Assembly: GCF_003762905.1 (NCBI RefSeq)
Contig: NZ_RJKS01000001.1
Location: 744,001 to 808,000 of the forward strand
Reading direction: 5' to 3'
DNA length: 64,000 nucleotides
From: Curtobacterium sp. ZW137
GTDB taxonomy: Bacteria; Actinomycetota; Actinomycetes; Actinomycetales; Microbacteriaceae
Below are positions 41,471-49,181 of the stretch, one piece after another. The position numbers were made by a program, and so were the translations under genes. The number at the start of each line of letters is the position of its first letter. The first letter of the stretch is position 1. The notes below the pieces were generated by a model, which was not told the DNA's origin, ran no database searches, and saw only the letters and a program-made list of their open reading frames with translations.

Positions 41471-43032
41471 GAACGGACCTCCCGCATCCGGTTGGCGGTG
41501 GCGACGGCCCGGAGCGGCGCCGCGGCCTTGTTGACCGCCTCGGCGTGCTCGGTCGCGGGGTCGGAGTCCGCGACGAGACCGGCACCGGCCTGCACGCGGG
41601 CGACGCCGTCCTGGATGAGCGCGGTGCGGATCGCGATCGCGAGGTCGGCGTCCCCGGCGAAGTCGAAGTAGCCGACGACCCCCGCGTACGCCCCGCGCTT
41701 GGCGGGTTCGAGCTCGTCGATGATCTCCAGCGCACGCGGCTTCGGCGCACCGGACAGGGTCCCGGCGGGGAACGTCGCCCGGAACACGTCGATCGCCGAG
41801 GCGTCCGGACGCAGGACGCCCTCGACGCTCGACACGAGGTGCATGATGTGGCTGAACCGCTCGACGGTCATGAACTCGGTCACCGCGACGGTGCCGGGTT
41901 CGCAGACCTTCTGCAGGTCGTTCCGGGAGAGGTCCACGAGCATCAGGTGCTCGGCGCGCTCCTTCGGGTCCTCGAGCAGGTCCTCGCCGAAGCGGACGTC
42001 TTCTTCCGGCGTCGCGCCGCGCGGGCGTGAACCGGCGATCGGGTGCGTGATCGCCCGGCCGCCCTGCACCTTGACGAGTGCTTCCGGGGACGCGCCGACG
42101 ATCCAGAACGGCTTGCCCGCGGTGTCCTGCAGCGACAGGTAGTACATGTACGGGCTCGGGTTGAGCGTGCGGAGCACCCGGTACACGTCGAGCGGGTCCG
42201 CCGTGACGTCGTGGTCGAAGCGCTGCGAGATGACGACCTGGAAGACGTCGCCGTCGCGGATGAAGTCCTTCGAGCGCACGACCGAGGCCCTGTACTCGTC
42301 CGGCGTCGACCGGTGCGTCGGGGTCGGCTCGGCCATCTCGAACGCCTCGGCGACGGTGGCGATGCTCGGCTGCACGAGGTCGGCCTGCATCCGGTCGAGT
42401 CGTTCCTGCGCCCCGGCCCACAGCGTGTCGGCGTCGTCGGTGCCGTCGTTCAGCGCACTCGCGACGAGCAGCACGAGCCCGGTGCGGTGGTCGAGGGCGG
42501 CGAGCTCCGCGACGAAGGCGAGCGACTGCCCGGGGACGTCGAAGTCGGCCGGCGGGACGTTCGGCAGGTGTTCGAGCTGCCGGACGGCTTCCCAGCCGAT
42601 GAACCCGACGGTCCCGCCGACGAGCGGCGGTGTGCCGGGGACGCGCGGGGTCGCCCAGCGCTCGTGGAGCCGTGCCAGGACGTGGAGCGGTTCGCCGTCG
42701 AGCGACCCGACGGCGCGCTCGGCGCTCATGCCGGTGTCGATCCACGCGGCGCGGTCACCCTCCTGCGTCAGGACGCCGAAGCTCCGCACGCCGACGAAGG
42801 ACCAGCGGGACCAGAGACCGCCCTGTCCGGCGGACTCGAGCAGGAAGGAACCGGGCCGGCCGTCGGCCAGCTTCCGGTAGACGCCGACCGGGGTCTCGCT
42901 GTCGGCGTACAGCGCACGCACCACCGGGACGACGCGGTGGCCGTCCGCCACCAGGTCGTCGAACTCCGGACGGGAGGTCGTGTGCGGCTCGTCGGAGACC
43001 GCCGGGGCAGGCGACGTGGTCGCGTTCGTCAT
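41467..43032 (-). CDS. trpE: Anthranilate synthase component I
   Basis: 521-residue chorismate-binding enzyme that makes anthranilate with the glutamine amidotransferase TrpG (not in the window). The tryptophan feedback site LLESAG is intact near residue 65, predicting allosteric inhibition. The catalytic domain shows DVFQVVISQRF, NPSPYMYYL, HPIAGSRPRG, DLSRNDLQKVC, HLVSSVEG and the ATFPAGTLSGAPKPRA loop. I chose ATG 43032 (MTNATTSPAPA); it overlaps the hisI stop by 4 nt, so there is no room for a leader-peptide attenuator directly before trpE. Translation is coupled to hisI. Confidence 0.97.
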   Translation of the reverse strand: MTNATTSPAPAVSDEPHTTSRPEFDDLVADGHRVVPVVRALYADSETPVGVYRKLADGRPGSFLLESAGQGGLWSRWSFVGVRSFGVLTQEGDRAAWIDTGMSAERAVGSLDGEPLHVLARLHERWATPRVPGTPPLVGGTVGFIGWEAVRQLEHLPNVPPADFDVPGQSLAFVAELAALDHRTGLVLLVASALNDGTDDADTLWAGAQERLDRMQADLVQPSIATVAEAFEMAEPTPTHRSTPDEYRASVVRSKDFIRDGDVFQVVISQRFDHDVTADPLDVYRVLRTLNPSPYMYYLSLQDTAGKPFWIVGASPEALVKVQGGRAITHPIAGSRPRGATPEEDVRFGEDLLEDPKERAEHLMLVDLSRNDLQKVCEPGTVAVTEFMTVERFSHIMHLVSSVEGVLRPDASAIDVFRATFPAGTLSGAPKPRALEIIDELEPAKRGAYAGVVGYFDFAGDADLAIAIRTALIQDGVARVQAGAGLVADSDPATEHAEAVNKAAAPLRAVATANRMREVRS

Positions 43033-43421
43033 CGGGTCGCCCCCGTCGTGTCGGGTGCGGTCGCGGTCGTCGGGTCGAGCGGGTCGACGTCGAAGCAGCG
43101 GTGCGCCCCGGTGTGGCACGCGGCACCGACCTGCTGCACGGTGACGAGGAGCGTGTCCGCGTCGCAGTCGAACGCCGCGGCGCGCACGTACTGCGCGTGT
43201 CCGGAGGTGTCGCCCTTCCGCCAGTACTCCTGCCGCGAGCGGGACCAGAAGGTCACCCGCCCCTCGGTCAGGGTGCGGCGGAGGGCTTCCCGGTCCATGT
43301 AGCCGAGCATGAGGACGTCCTTGGACGACTCCTCTTGCACGACTGCCGGGAGCAGCCCGTCCGCACCGAAGCGCGCGCGGTCGAGGACCGCATCGGTGCT
43401 GGTGCTGGTGCTGTCGGTCAT
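43029..43421 (-). CDS. hisI: Phosphoribosyl-AMP cyclohydrolase
   Basis: 130-residue zinc enzyme opening the adenine ring of PR-AMP, the third step of histidine synthesis. Motifs VLMLGYMDREALRRT, WSRSRQEYWRKGDTSGH and the metal and catalytic cysteines in DCDADTLLVT and GAACHTGAHRCF are all present. It is not fused to HisE, which is a separate gene here. The N-terminus has a short Ser/Thr repeat (TDSTSTSTD). ATG 43421 starts 7 nt after the hisF stop. Confidence 0.96.
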   Translation of the reverse strand: MTDSTSTSTDAVLDRARFGADGLLPAVVQEESSKDVLMLGYMDREALRRTLTEGRVTFWSRSRQEYWRKGDTSGHAQYVRAAAFDCDADTLLVTVQQVGAACHTGAHRCFDVDPLDPTTATAPDTTGATR

Positions 43422-43428
43422 GAGGCTC

Positions 43429-44217
43429 CTAGCGTACGGCGTGCCCGGTCTCCCGGAGCGCTGCCTTGACGTCGCCGATGGTCATCTCGCCGCGGTGGAA
43501 CACGCTCGCCGCGAGCACCGCATCGGCCCCGGCGTCGACGGCCGGGGCGAAGTGCTCGACGCGCCCGGCGCCGCCGGAGGCGATCACCGGGACGGTGGAC
43601 ACGGCGCGCACGGCACGGACGAGTTCGAGGTCGAAGCCGTTCTTCGTGCCGTCGGCGTCGATCGAGTTCACGAGGAGCTCCCCCGCGCCCCGCTCGACGG
43701 CTTCGCGTGCCCAGGCGACCGCGTCGATGTCGGTCTCGGCACGCCCGCCGTGCGTGGTGACGACGAAGCCGGACGGCATCCGGTGGGAGCGCTTGACGTC
43801 GAGCGAGAGCACGACGGCCTGCGCCCCGAACCGGTCGGCGATCTCACCGACGAGGTCGGGTCGGGCGATCGCGGCGCTGTTCACGCCGATCTTGTCCGCG
43901 CCGCACTGCTGCAGGCGGGACACGTCGTCGACGCTCCGCACGCCGCCGCCGACGGTCAGTGGGATGAAGACCTGCTCGGCGGTCCGGGTCACGGTCTCGT
44001 ACATCGTCGCGCGGTTCTCCACCGTCGCGCCGACGTCGAGGAAGGTCAGCTCGTCGGCGCCCTGCTCGTAGTACCGCGCGGCGAGCTCCACCGGGTCGCC
44101 GGCGTCCTGCAGGTCGAGGAAGTTGACGCCCTTGACCACGCGGCCGCCGGAGACGTCGAGGCAGGGGACGACGCGGATCGCGACGCCGCCGAGCGCGCCG
44201 GCCACGTCGGCGTTCAC
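43429..44217 (-). CDS. hisF: Imidazole glycerol phosphate synthase, cyclase subunit
   Basis: 262-residue TIM-barrel enzyme that, with HisH, forms imidazole glycerol phosphate and AICAR from PRFAR. The catalytic aspartates are in [16 protein letters not shown] and [16 protein letters not shown], and phosphate loops TVGGGVRS and ASGGAGR are seen. The N-terminus is about 12 residues longer than usual ([13 protein letters not shown]) from GTG 44217, which overlaps the hisG stop by 4 nt. HisH and HisA are not encoded nearby. Confidence 0.96.
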   Translation of the reverse strand: MNADVAGALGGVAIRVVPCLDVSGGRVVKGVNFLDLQDAGDPVELAARYYEQGADELTFLDVGATVENRATMYETVTRTAEQVFIPLTVGGGVRSVDDVSRLQQCGADKIGVNSAAIARPDLVGEIADRFGAQAVVLSLDVKRSHRMPSGFVVTTHGGRAETDIDAVAWAREAVERGAGELLVNSIDADGTKNGFDLELVRAVRAVSTVPVIASGGAGRVEHFAPAVDAGADAVLAASVFHRGEMTIGDVKAALRETGHAVR

Positions 44218-45053
44218 AGGCGTGCGGCGTGGATCGGGCTCACGAGGATGGCGCGGGCGCCGAGGTCGTAGAGCGCGTCCATGATGAGGTTGGCGTCGTC
44301 CTTCGGGATCATCACCCGGACGGCGGACCAGTCCCGGCCGTGCAGCGGCGACACCGTCGGGGACTCGATGCCCGACGCGATCGCGGTCGCCTGCTCGAGC
44401 AGGTCCGTCGGGATGTCGTAGTCGAGCATCACGTAGCCGCGTGCGACGAGGACGCCCTGCAGCCGCCGGCGCAGCACGTCGATGCCGGCGATGGTCTCGT
44501 CGGTGCTGATGAGCAGCGCCGTCGACTCGAGGATGACCGGGCCGAAGATCTCCAGGCCGGCCTGGCGGAGGGTGCTGCCGGTGGACACGACGTCGGCGAC
44601 CGCGTCGGCCACGCCGAGGCGCACCGCGCTCTCCACCGCGCCGTCGAGCTGCACCAGGGTCGCGGTCACGCCGTGCCGGCCGAGGAACTCGCCCACGAGG
44701 CCCGGGTAGCTCGTCGCGACCCGGACGCCGTCGAGGTCCTGCAAGGAGGAGAACCGACCGGGCGTCCCGGCGAAGCGGAACGTGGAGTCGGCGAAGCCGA
44801 GCGCGTCGACCTCGTGCGCGGCGGACCCGGAGTCGAGCAGCAGGTCACGGCCGGTGATGCCGACGTCGAGTGCGCCGGAGCCGACGTACGTGGCGATGTC
44901 ACGCGGGCGGAGGTAGAAGAACTCCACCCCGTTGCGCTCGTCGACCAGGTGCAGGGCCTTCGGGTCGCGGCGACCGGCGTACCCGGCCTCCCGCAGCATC
45001 TCGGAGGCGGTCTCGGACAGGGAACCCTTGTTGGGCACGGCGATGCGGAGCAT
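44214..45053 (-). CDS. hisG: ATP phosphoribosyltransferase (long form)
   Basis: 279-residue first enzyme of histidine synthesis, joining ATP and PRPP. The N-terminal [24 protein letters not shown] and the PRPP-binding stretch [14 protein letters not shown] are present. The additional C-terminal regulatory domain (about 205-279, ending [15 protein letters not shown]) marks the long, histidine-inhibited form that does not need HisZ. ATG 45053 lacks a strong ribosome site and sits about 60 nt after hisE. Confidence 0.96.
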   Translation of the reverse strand: MLRIAVPNKGSLSETASEMLREAGYAGRRDPKALHLVDERNGVEFFYLRPRDIATYVGSGALDVGITGRDLLLDSGSAAHEVDALGFADSTFRFAGTPGRFSSLQDLDGVRVATSYPGLVGEFLGRHGVTATLVQLDGAVESAVRLGVADAVADVVSTGSTLRQAGLEIFGPVILESTALLISTDETIAGIDVLRRRLQGVLVARGYVMLDYDIPTDLLEQATAIASGIESPTVSPLHGRDWSAVRVMIPKDDANLIMDALYDLGARAILVSPIHAARL

Positions 45054-45115
45054 CAGGGGGTCTGCTTTCTGTCGGCGGGGTCGGTGACGTCGCTGCGGGT
45101 GCGCCGGAGCGCGTC

Positions 45116-45379
45116 CTACAGATGTCGCCAGACGTCCGCCGGGGTGAGGCCCTTCGCGACCATGAGCACCTGCAGGTGGTACACGAGCTGGGAGATCTCC
45201 TCAGCCGTGCGGACGTCACCCTCGTACTCGGCCGCCATCCAGACCTCGGCCGCTTCCTCCACGATCTTCTTGCCGATCTGGTGCACGCCGGCGTCCAGTT
45301 CGGCGACGGTGCCGGAGCCCTCGGGGCGCGATGCGGCCTTCTCGGTCAGCTCCGCGAACAGCTCGTCGAACGTCTTCAC
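45116..45379 (-). CDS. hisE: Phosphoribosyl-ATP pyrophosphatase
   Basis: 87-residue all-alpha MazG-like enzyme hydrolysing PR-ATP to PR-AMP, the second step of histidine synthesis. [17 protein letters not shown] carries the metal-binding EExxE-type motif, followed by [22 protein letters not shown] 45379 lies 10 nt after the rpe stop; TAGCCT ends 6 nt before it, so it may also have its own leaderless promoter. Separation from hisI is typical of actinobacteria. Confidence 0.95.
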   Translation of the reverse strand: MKTFDELFAELTEKAASRPEGSGTVAELDAGVHQIGKKIVEEAAEVWMAAEYEGDVRTAEEISQLVYHLQVLMVAKGLTPADVWRHL

Positions 45380-45385
45380 GCTCCC

Positions 45386-45391
45386 AGGCTA
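45386..45391 (-). promoter_or_regulatory. Candidate -10 box of hisE (leaderless)
   Basis: TAGCCT on the minus strand, 6 nt before the hisE GTG, overlapping the end of rpe. It is the weakest of the series because GGGAG also lies in the spacer. Confidence 0.3.
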
Positions 45392-46054
45392 CCGTCCCGC
45401 GAGCGCACGTTGCGCCGCGTCGCGGAGGTCCCGGATGCGCGGCGCCGGCTCGCCGCCGTAGACCGCGGACCCGGCGACCAGGGTGTCGGCTCCGCTCCGC
45501 ACGGCCGTCGGCACGGTCTCGACCGAGATGCCGCCGTCGACCTCGAGCCAGACGTCGAGCCCGGAGGCGTCGACCGCGGCGCGTGCGTCGGCGAGCTTCG
45601 GCATCACCTCGGGCATGAAGGACTGGCCACCGAACCCGGGCTCGACGGTCATCAGCAGGATCATGTCGTAGGCGTCCAGGTGCGCGAGCACGGGGGCGAT
45701 CGGCGTGCCGGGCTTCACCGCGACGGCCGCGCGGGCGCCGTTCGAGCGGATCGCGGCGGCGGTGGCGATCGGGTCGGTCGCCGCCTCGAAGTGGAACGTC
45801 ACGCTCGCGGCGCCGGTCTCGGCGTACTTCGGGGCCTCGGTGTCGGCGTCGGTGATCATCAGGTGGACGTCGAGCGGCACCGGGGAGACCTCCTGCAGGC
45901 GCTGCACGATCGGGAGGCCGAGCGTCAGGTTCGGCACGAAGTGGTTGTCCATCACGTCGACGTGCACCATGTCGGCGGTCGCGATCCGGTCGAGCTCCCG
46001 CTCGAGGTTCGCGAAGTCGGCGGACAGGATGCTCGGCGAGATGCGGATCGTCAC
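45389..46054 (-). CDS. rpe: Ribulose-phosphate 3-epimerase
   Basis: 221-residue TIM-barrel metal enzyme of the pentose phosphate pathway interconverting ribulose 5-phosphate and xylulose 5-phosphate. ISPSILSADFANLERE, MVHVDVMDNHFVPNLTLG, VHLMI, LLMTVEPGFGGQSF with the catalytic aspartate following (VWLEVDGGIS) and ADTLVAGSAVYG are intact. GTG 46054 lies 6 nt after TAGGGT. In related genomes rpe follows rsmB directly; here 1.6 kb with a defence-like pair intervenes, so rpe and the his/trp genes need this promoter. Confidence 0.96.
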   Translation of the reverse strand: MTIRISPSILSADFANLERELDRIATADMVHVDVMDNHFVPNLTLGLPIVQRLQEVSPVPLDVHLMITDADTEAPKYAETGAASVTFHFEAATDPIATAAAIRSNGARAAVAVKPGTPIAPVLAHLDAYDMILLMTVEPGFGGQSFMPEVMPKLADARAAVDASGLDVWLEVDGGISVETVPTAVRSGADTLVAGSAVYGGEPAPRIRDLRDAAQRALAGR

Positions 46055-46060
46055 CGCACC

Positions 46061-46066
46061 ACCCTA
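46061..46066 (-). promoter_or_regulatory. Candidate -10 box of rpe (leaderless)
   Basis: TAGGGT on the minus strand, 6 nt before the rpe GTG, back to back with the -10 of the divergent gene at 46090. Confidence 0.45.
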
Positions 46067-46076
46067 CCGGCGCCCG

Positions 46077-46082
46077 TAGGCT
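46077..46082 (+). promoter_or_regulatory. Candidate -10 box of the 46090 gene (leaderless)
   Basis: TAGGCT on the plus strand, 7 nt before GTG 46090. It shares a 35-bp divergent spacer with rpe. Confidence 0.45.
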
Positions 46083-46089
46083 GCAGATC

Positions 46090-46653
46090 GTGACCGATGA
46101 CCAGATCCGCTCGGACGGGGAGTCGATCCGCGTGCGGGTCGAGTTCGCCGAGGACCGTGGTGTGCCGCTGAGCGAGACGATCGGAGCGCTCGAGGACGTC
46201 CACGAGGCGGTGGACTTCGCCTTCTTCCTCGCGCACGGCGATGCCCGCCGGTGGGAGCACGGCGGAGGTCGGGGGCAGGTGCGGGTCGACGAACTGGACC
46301 ACGGGAAGCCGGTGTCGGTGGCCCTCCGGTTGGTCATGTCCGGCGGCCTCGGCCTTGCCTACCCGCAGGTTCACGAAGGGGTGAGCGCCGTCGAGGCAGT
46401 GCTGCGCACCGCAGCGTCGAGCACGGCCGCGCCCGCCGTGGTGACGATCGACGTCGCCGAGAAGCACGTCTTGGAGGCGATGGAGCGCGTTGCGTACCAG
46501 GCTCGCGGCACCGACCTCGCCTGGCGCATCCGCGAGGCCGAGGAGCACCGTGCTCCAGCCCCGGACGGCACCCCGGGCAAAGGTGCCCGGTTCGTGCGTG
46601 CGGCGGCCAGGCTCGTGACGAAGCCCGCCTTCAGCTTCCGCGTCGACCGCTGA
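46090..46653 (+). CDS. Uncharacterised protein beside the Abi gene
   Basis: 187 residues; I do not recognise a family. No signal peptide or membrane segment is present. The N-terminal half (RVRVEFAEDRGVPLSETIGALEDVHEAVDFAFFL) and middle (RVDELDHGKPVSVALRLVMSG) alternate strand-like and helix-like stretches; the C-terminus is basic (KGARFVRAAARLVTKPAFSFRVDR). GTG 46090 lies 7 nt after TAGGCT, suggesting a leaderless mRNA. It converges on the Abi gene with 21 bp between stops, and the two together form the insertion between rsmB and rpe. A functional link to the Abi protein is possible but unsupported beyond position. Confidence 0.7.
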   Translation: MTDDQIRSDGESIRVRVEFAEDRGVPLSETIGALEDVHEAVDFAFFLAHGDARRWEHGGGRGQVRVDELDHGKPVSVALRLVMSGGLGLAYPQVHEGVSAVEAVLRTAASSTAAPAVVTIDVAEKHVLEAMERVAYQARGTDLAWRIREAEEHRAPAPDGTPGKGARFVRAAARLVTKPAFSFRVDR

Positions 46654-46674
46654 CCGCGGAGACCTCGGAGCCCT

Positions 46675-47577
46675 TCATCGCCACAGCGGGAGATCCTGCC
46701 AGCCGTCGCGCGTCCCGATCACGGCGGGCGACACGAATCGGACATCAGGGTGACTCTCGATGACTCGTGACATGAGACGCGACGGCCCGACGCCCTGCTC
46801 GTTCCGCAGGAACTGGACGAGGGTCAGCTGACCGAAGGTCCGGTTCATGCTTGCCGCAGCGAAGTCCAGGGAGCGGTCGGATCCGACAGGCGGCAGCTTC
46901 GGTCGCTTCGAGTAGACACGGTTGAACAGGCGACCGTGGTGCGCACAGGCGTTCCGCACGGTGTTCAGCGCGCGGAGCCACGACGTGAGCTGTGGAGCAC
47001 GGAGCGAGTACTCAGTGGCGACCGCATGCTGCACCACAGGTGGAGCGAACTCGAACAACCGCACCAGGGCACCCCAGTCGAGCACCTCGACGGCCGCCCA
47101 GACGGGGAGCACCCCGCCGTACCGGGTGCGGTGATGCTCGACGAACTCCTCACGGGAGGAGGAAACGCTGAGCTCGAACTTCCGACGCCACACCGGGTAC
47201 GCGTCTCCCTTCCGAGCCAAGGGCCCGAGGATCTCGGGCGCGAGGTGAGCAGCCGCGTCCAGACGGCCGAGCGCATGACCCAGGTGGGCCCGAACCGAGA
47301 GTTCGACGGGAGCGAGCGCTGCGAAGACCGCGGTCCGCAGCCGTTCGTCGAACTCGTACAGGGCGATCACGTCGGTGAAGGCCGCTCCGTGGCGGAATTC
47401 GTCGAGCCGACGTCCGTCCTCGGCACGCCGGAACGGGTACCAGTAGCCGCTCAACCGGTAGTAGTTCACGCGAGCGAGCCACGCCAACGCCTGCTCGGGA
47501 TCATCGACGATCAGTCCGCGATCAAGCAACTGATCGAGTTGCTGTTCGTACGACCGAAACGGCTTCGGCGCTTCCAC
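46675..47577 (-). CDS. Abi_2 family (AbiD/AbiF-like) protein with two R-x4-H HEPN-type motifs
   Basis: 300 residues from GTG 47577, with GGGGAGG about 6 nt upstream. The N-terminus KPFRSYEQQLDQLLDRGLIV and RVNYYRLSGYWYPF (about 37-49) are hallmark Abi_2 sequences of phage abortive-infection proteins. Two R-x4-H motifs are visible: RAHLGH at 96-101 after a conserved PVELSV, and RNACAH at 208-213 followed by HGRLFNR. Paired R-x4-H motifs are the RNase signature of HEPN proteins and Cas13. It is a predicted toxin or RNase acting on growth or infection. A start at 47655 would run translation through the hairpin and T-tract upstream, and I rejected it. The start is 107 bp after rsmB. Confidence 0.88.
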   Translation of the reverse strand: MEAPKPFRSYEQQLDQLLDRGLIVDDPEQALAWLARVNYYRLSGYWYPFRRAEDGRRLDEFRHGAAFTDVIALYEFDERLRTAVFAALAPVELSVRAHLGHALGRLDAAAHLAPEILGPLARKGDAYPVWRRKFELSVSSSREEFVEHHRTRYGGVLPVWAAVEVLDWGALVRLFEFAPPVVQHAVATEYSLRAPQLTSWLRALNTVRNACAHHGRLFNRVYSKRPKLPPVGSDRSLDFAAASMNRTFGQLTLVQFLRNEQGVGPSRLMSRVIESHPDVRFVSPAVIGTRDGWQDLPLWR

Positions 47578-47596
47578 CCGTCGCCTCCCCCGGCCG

Positions 47597-47650
47597 AAAA
47601 AAGGACCGGCCCTGGACCTGCGGAGCAGGCGGAACCGGTCTTGTCCAGCC
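47597..47650 (-). ncRNA. Putative structured ncRNA/antitoxin upstream of the Abi gene
   Basis: Read on the minus strand, the segment holds GACCGG (47635-47640) pairing with CCGGTC (47604-47609), an inner hairpin CCTGC-TCC-GCAGG (47617-47629), and CTGGAC (47643-47648) complementary to GTCCAG (47612-47617). The last pair interleaves with the first, giving an H-type pseudoknot topology. Six T residues (47597-47602) follow, so the GACCGG stem is also a classic intrinsic terminator, exceptional in this GC-rich window. Position between promoter-like sequence and the Abi ribosome site resembles RNA antitoxins of type III systems. Its transcription and ends are not proven by sequence. Confidence 0.5.
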
Positions 47651-47680
47651 AACATATCACGCGGGCGGCACGCGGTGCAA
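47651..47680 (-). promoter_or_regulatory. Candidate promoter of the ncRNA-Abi unit
   Basis: On the minus strand, TTGCAC (47675-47680) and TATGTT (47651-47656) are 18 nt apart just after the rsmB stop. The predicted start near 47644 would clip the CTGGAC arm, so either the start is a few bases earlier, the RNA comes from rsmB read-through, or that arm is not used. Confidence 0.35.
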
Positions 47681-47684
47681 TCCG

Positions 47685-49181
47685 TCAGGCGACCCGCCGG
47701 AAAAGCGCGATGAACATCGCGTCCGTACCGACCCGGTGCGGCCACAGCTGCGCCGTGTTGCCGTCCGCGACCTGCGGGTCCCGCGCGGCCACGGACCGCA
47801 CGACCGCGGCCGTGTCGACCTGCTCGAGCACGTCACCGTGCCGCGCCATCAGCGCGTCGACCTGCCCGCGCGTCTCCGCGAGGTGCGGCGAGCACGTCAC
47901 GTACGCCAGCGTCCCGCCGGGCGCCAGCACCCGCACGGCTGCGTCGAGCAGTTCGGCCTGCAGGACCGCGAGCTCCTGGACGTCCTCCGGTACCTTCCGC
48001 CAGCGCGCCTCCGGGCGACGCCGGAGCGCCCCGAGCCCGGTGCACGGCGCGTCGAGCAGCACCCGGTCGTACGTCACGCCGGCGCCGTCGAGACCGTAGC
48101 GACGGGCATCGCCCTCGACGACGGTGACGGTCTCGCCGAAGTCCGCGAGGGCCTTCCGGACGAGCCCGGCACGCGCGGGGACGAGCTCGTTGGCGACGAG
48201 GGTCGCACCGCCCTGTGCGGCCTCGGCGGCGAGGAGCGCCGCCTTGCCGCCGGGTCCGGCGCACAGGTCCAGCCACCGCTCCCCCGCGCGCACCGCGGAC
48301 GCCCGGCTGAGCGCCAGCGCCGCGAGCTGCGAGCCCTCGTCCTGCACGCGGAGCCGTCCGGCGGCGACGCCCGGCACCCGTGCGGGGTCGCCGGTGACGC
48401 CGCGGATCCCGACTGGAGAGACAGGCAGGGCGTCCGCGTCCGCCACGACCTCTGCACCGACATCGACGGGAGGCTCGGCTCCGGTCACGTCGTCGGCCGT
48501 CGGTTCGTCGTCGGTCGCCGCCACGGCAGCGGTCACCGCGGCCACGTCGGCCTCGGTCGCGAGCCCGGGCAGCGCGGCGAGCTGCACGCGCGGGGCGACG
48601 TCGTCGGCGGCCAGCAGTGCCACGAGCTCGTCGCGGGACCGCTCGGCAGCCAGGGCGTCCCGGAGCGAGGACACCACCCACGCCGGGTGGGACCAGCGCG
48701 TCGCGAGCAGGTCGTCGCCGGACAGGCCACGGGTGATCTCGGCGTCCCAGTCCTCCGGGCTCTTCGCGGCGACCTTGCGCATCACGGCGTTCACGAAGCC
48801 GGTGGCACGGTGGGCGCCGACCTCCCGGGCGAGCTCGACGGTCGCGGAGACGGCGGCGTGCGTCGGGGTGCGCATCGCGAGGAGCTGGTGCACGCCGAGC
48901 CGCATCACGTCGAGCACGTCGGCCTCGATGTTGGCGACACGGCGTCCGGACGCGGCCTCGACGATCGCGTCGTAGCGGCCGATCATCCGGATGGTGCCGT
49001 AGGTGAGCTCGGTGGCGAACCCGGCGTCACGCGCTGACAGTGCGGCGCGGCGGATCCGGGTGGGGAGCAGGAGGTTCGCGTACGCGTCGTCGACCTGGAC
49101 GGCCCGGATGACGTCGTACGCGACACGGCGGGCGCTCGGACCGCGGACGGTCCGGGGCTGCTGCTGCTGGTGCGGGCTCAT
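47685..49181 (-). CDS. rsmB: 16S rRNA (cytosine-5) methyltransferase, RsmB family
   Basis: 498-residue SAM-dependent RNA methyltransferase. The N-terminal NusB-like RNA-binding domain (about 15-150: RRVAYDVIRAVQVDDAYANLLLP, FATELTYGTIR) is followed by a Rossmann methyltransferase domain with WLDLCAGPGGKAALLAA, the first catalytic cysteine motif DAPCTGLGALRRRPEARWR and the nucleophile cysteine in YVTCSPHLAET. An Asp/Ala-rich insertion of about 40 residues (near 225-265) sits before the methyltransferase core. The ATG at 49181 overlaps the fmt stop by 4 nt. It corresponds to mycobacterial Fmu, next to fmt and normally rpe. Confidence 0.95.
   Translation of the reverse strand: MSPHQQQQPRTVRGPSARRVAYDVIRAVQVDDAYANLLLPTRIRRAALSARDAGFATELTYGTIRMIGRYDAIVEAASGRRVANIEADVLDVMRLGVHQLLAMRTPTHAAVSATVELAREVGAHRATGFVNAVMRKVAAKSPEDWDAEITRGLSGDDLLATRWSHPAWVVSSLRDALAAERSRDELVALLAADDVAPRVQLAALPGLATEADVAAVTAAVAATDDEPTADDVTGAEPPVDVGAEVVADADALPVSPVGIRGVTGDPARVPGVAAGRLRVQDEGSQLAALALSRASAVRAGERWLDLCAGPGGKAALLAAEAAQGGATLVANELVPARAGLVRKALADFGETVTVVEGDARRYGLDGAGVTYDRVLLDAPCTGLGALRRRPEARWRKVPEDVQELAVLQAELLDAAVRVLAPGGTLAYVTCSPHLAETRGQVDALMARHGDVLEQVDTAAVVRSVAARDPQVADGNTAQLWPHRVGTDAMFIALFRRVA

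Noticed and set aside
43029..43100. Trp leader peptide/attenuator before trpE
   Set aside because: trpE starts inside the last codon of hisI; no Trp-codon-rich leader or hairpin pair could fit.
47578..47745. Longer Abi protein starting upstream at 47655 or 47745
   Set aside because: The extension would be translated from the hairpin and T6 tract, lacks a ribosome site, and is not part of the Abi_2 N-terminus, which begins at KPFRSYEQQ.
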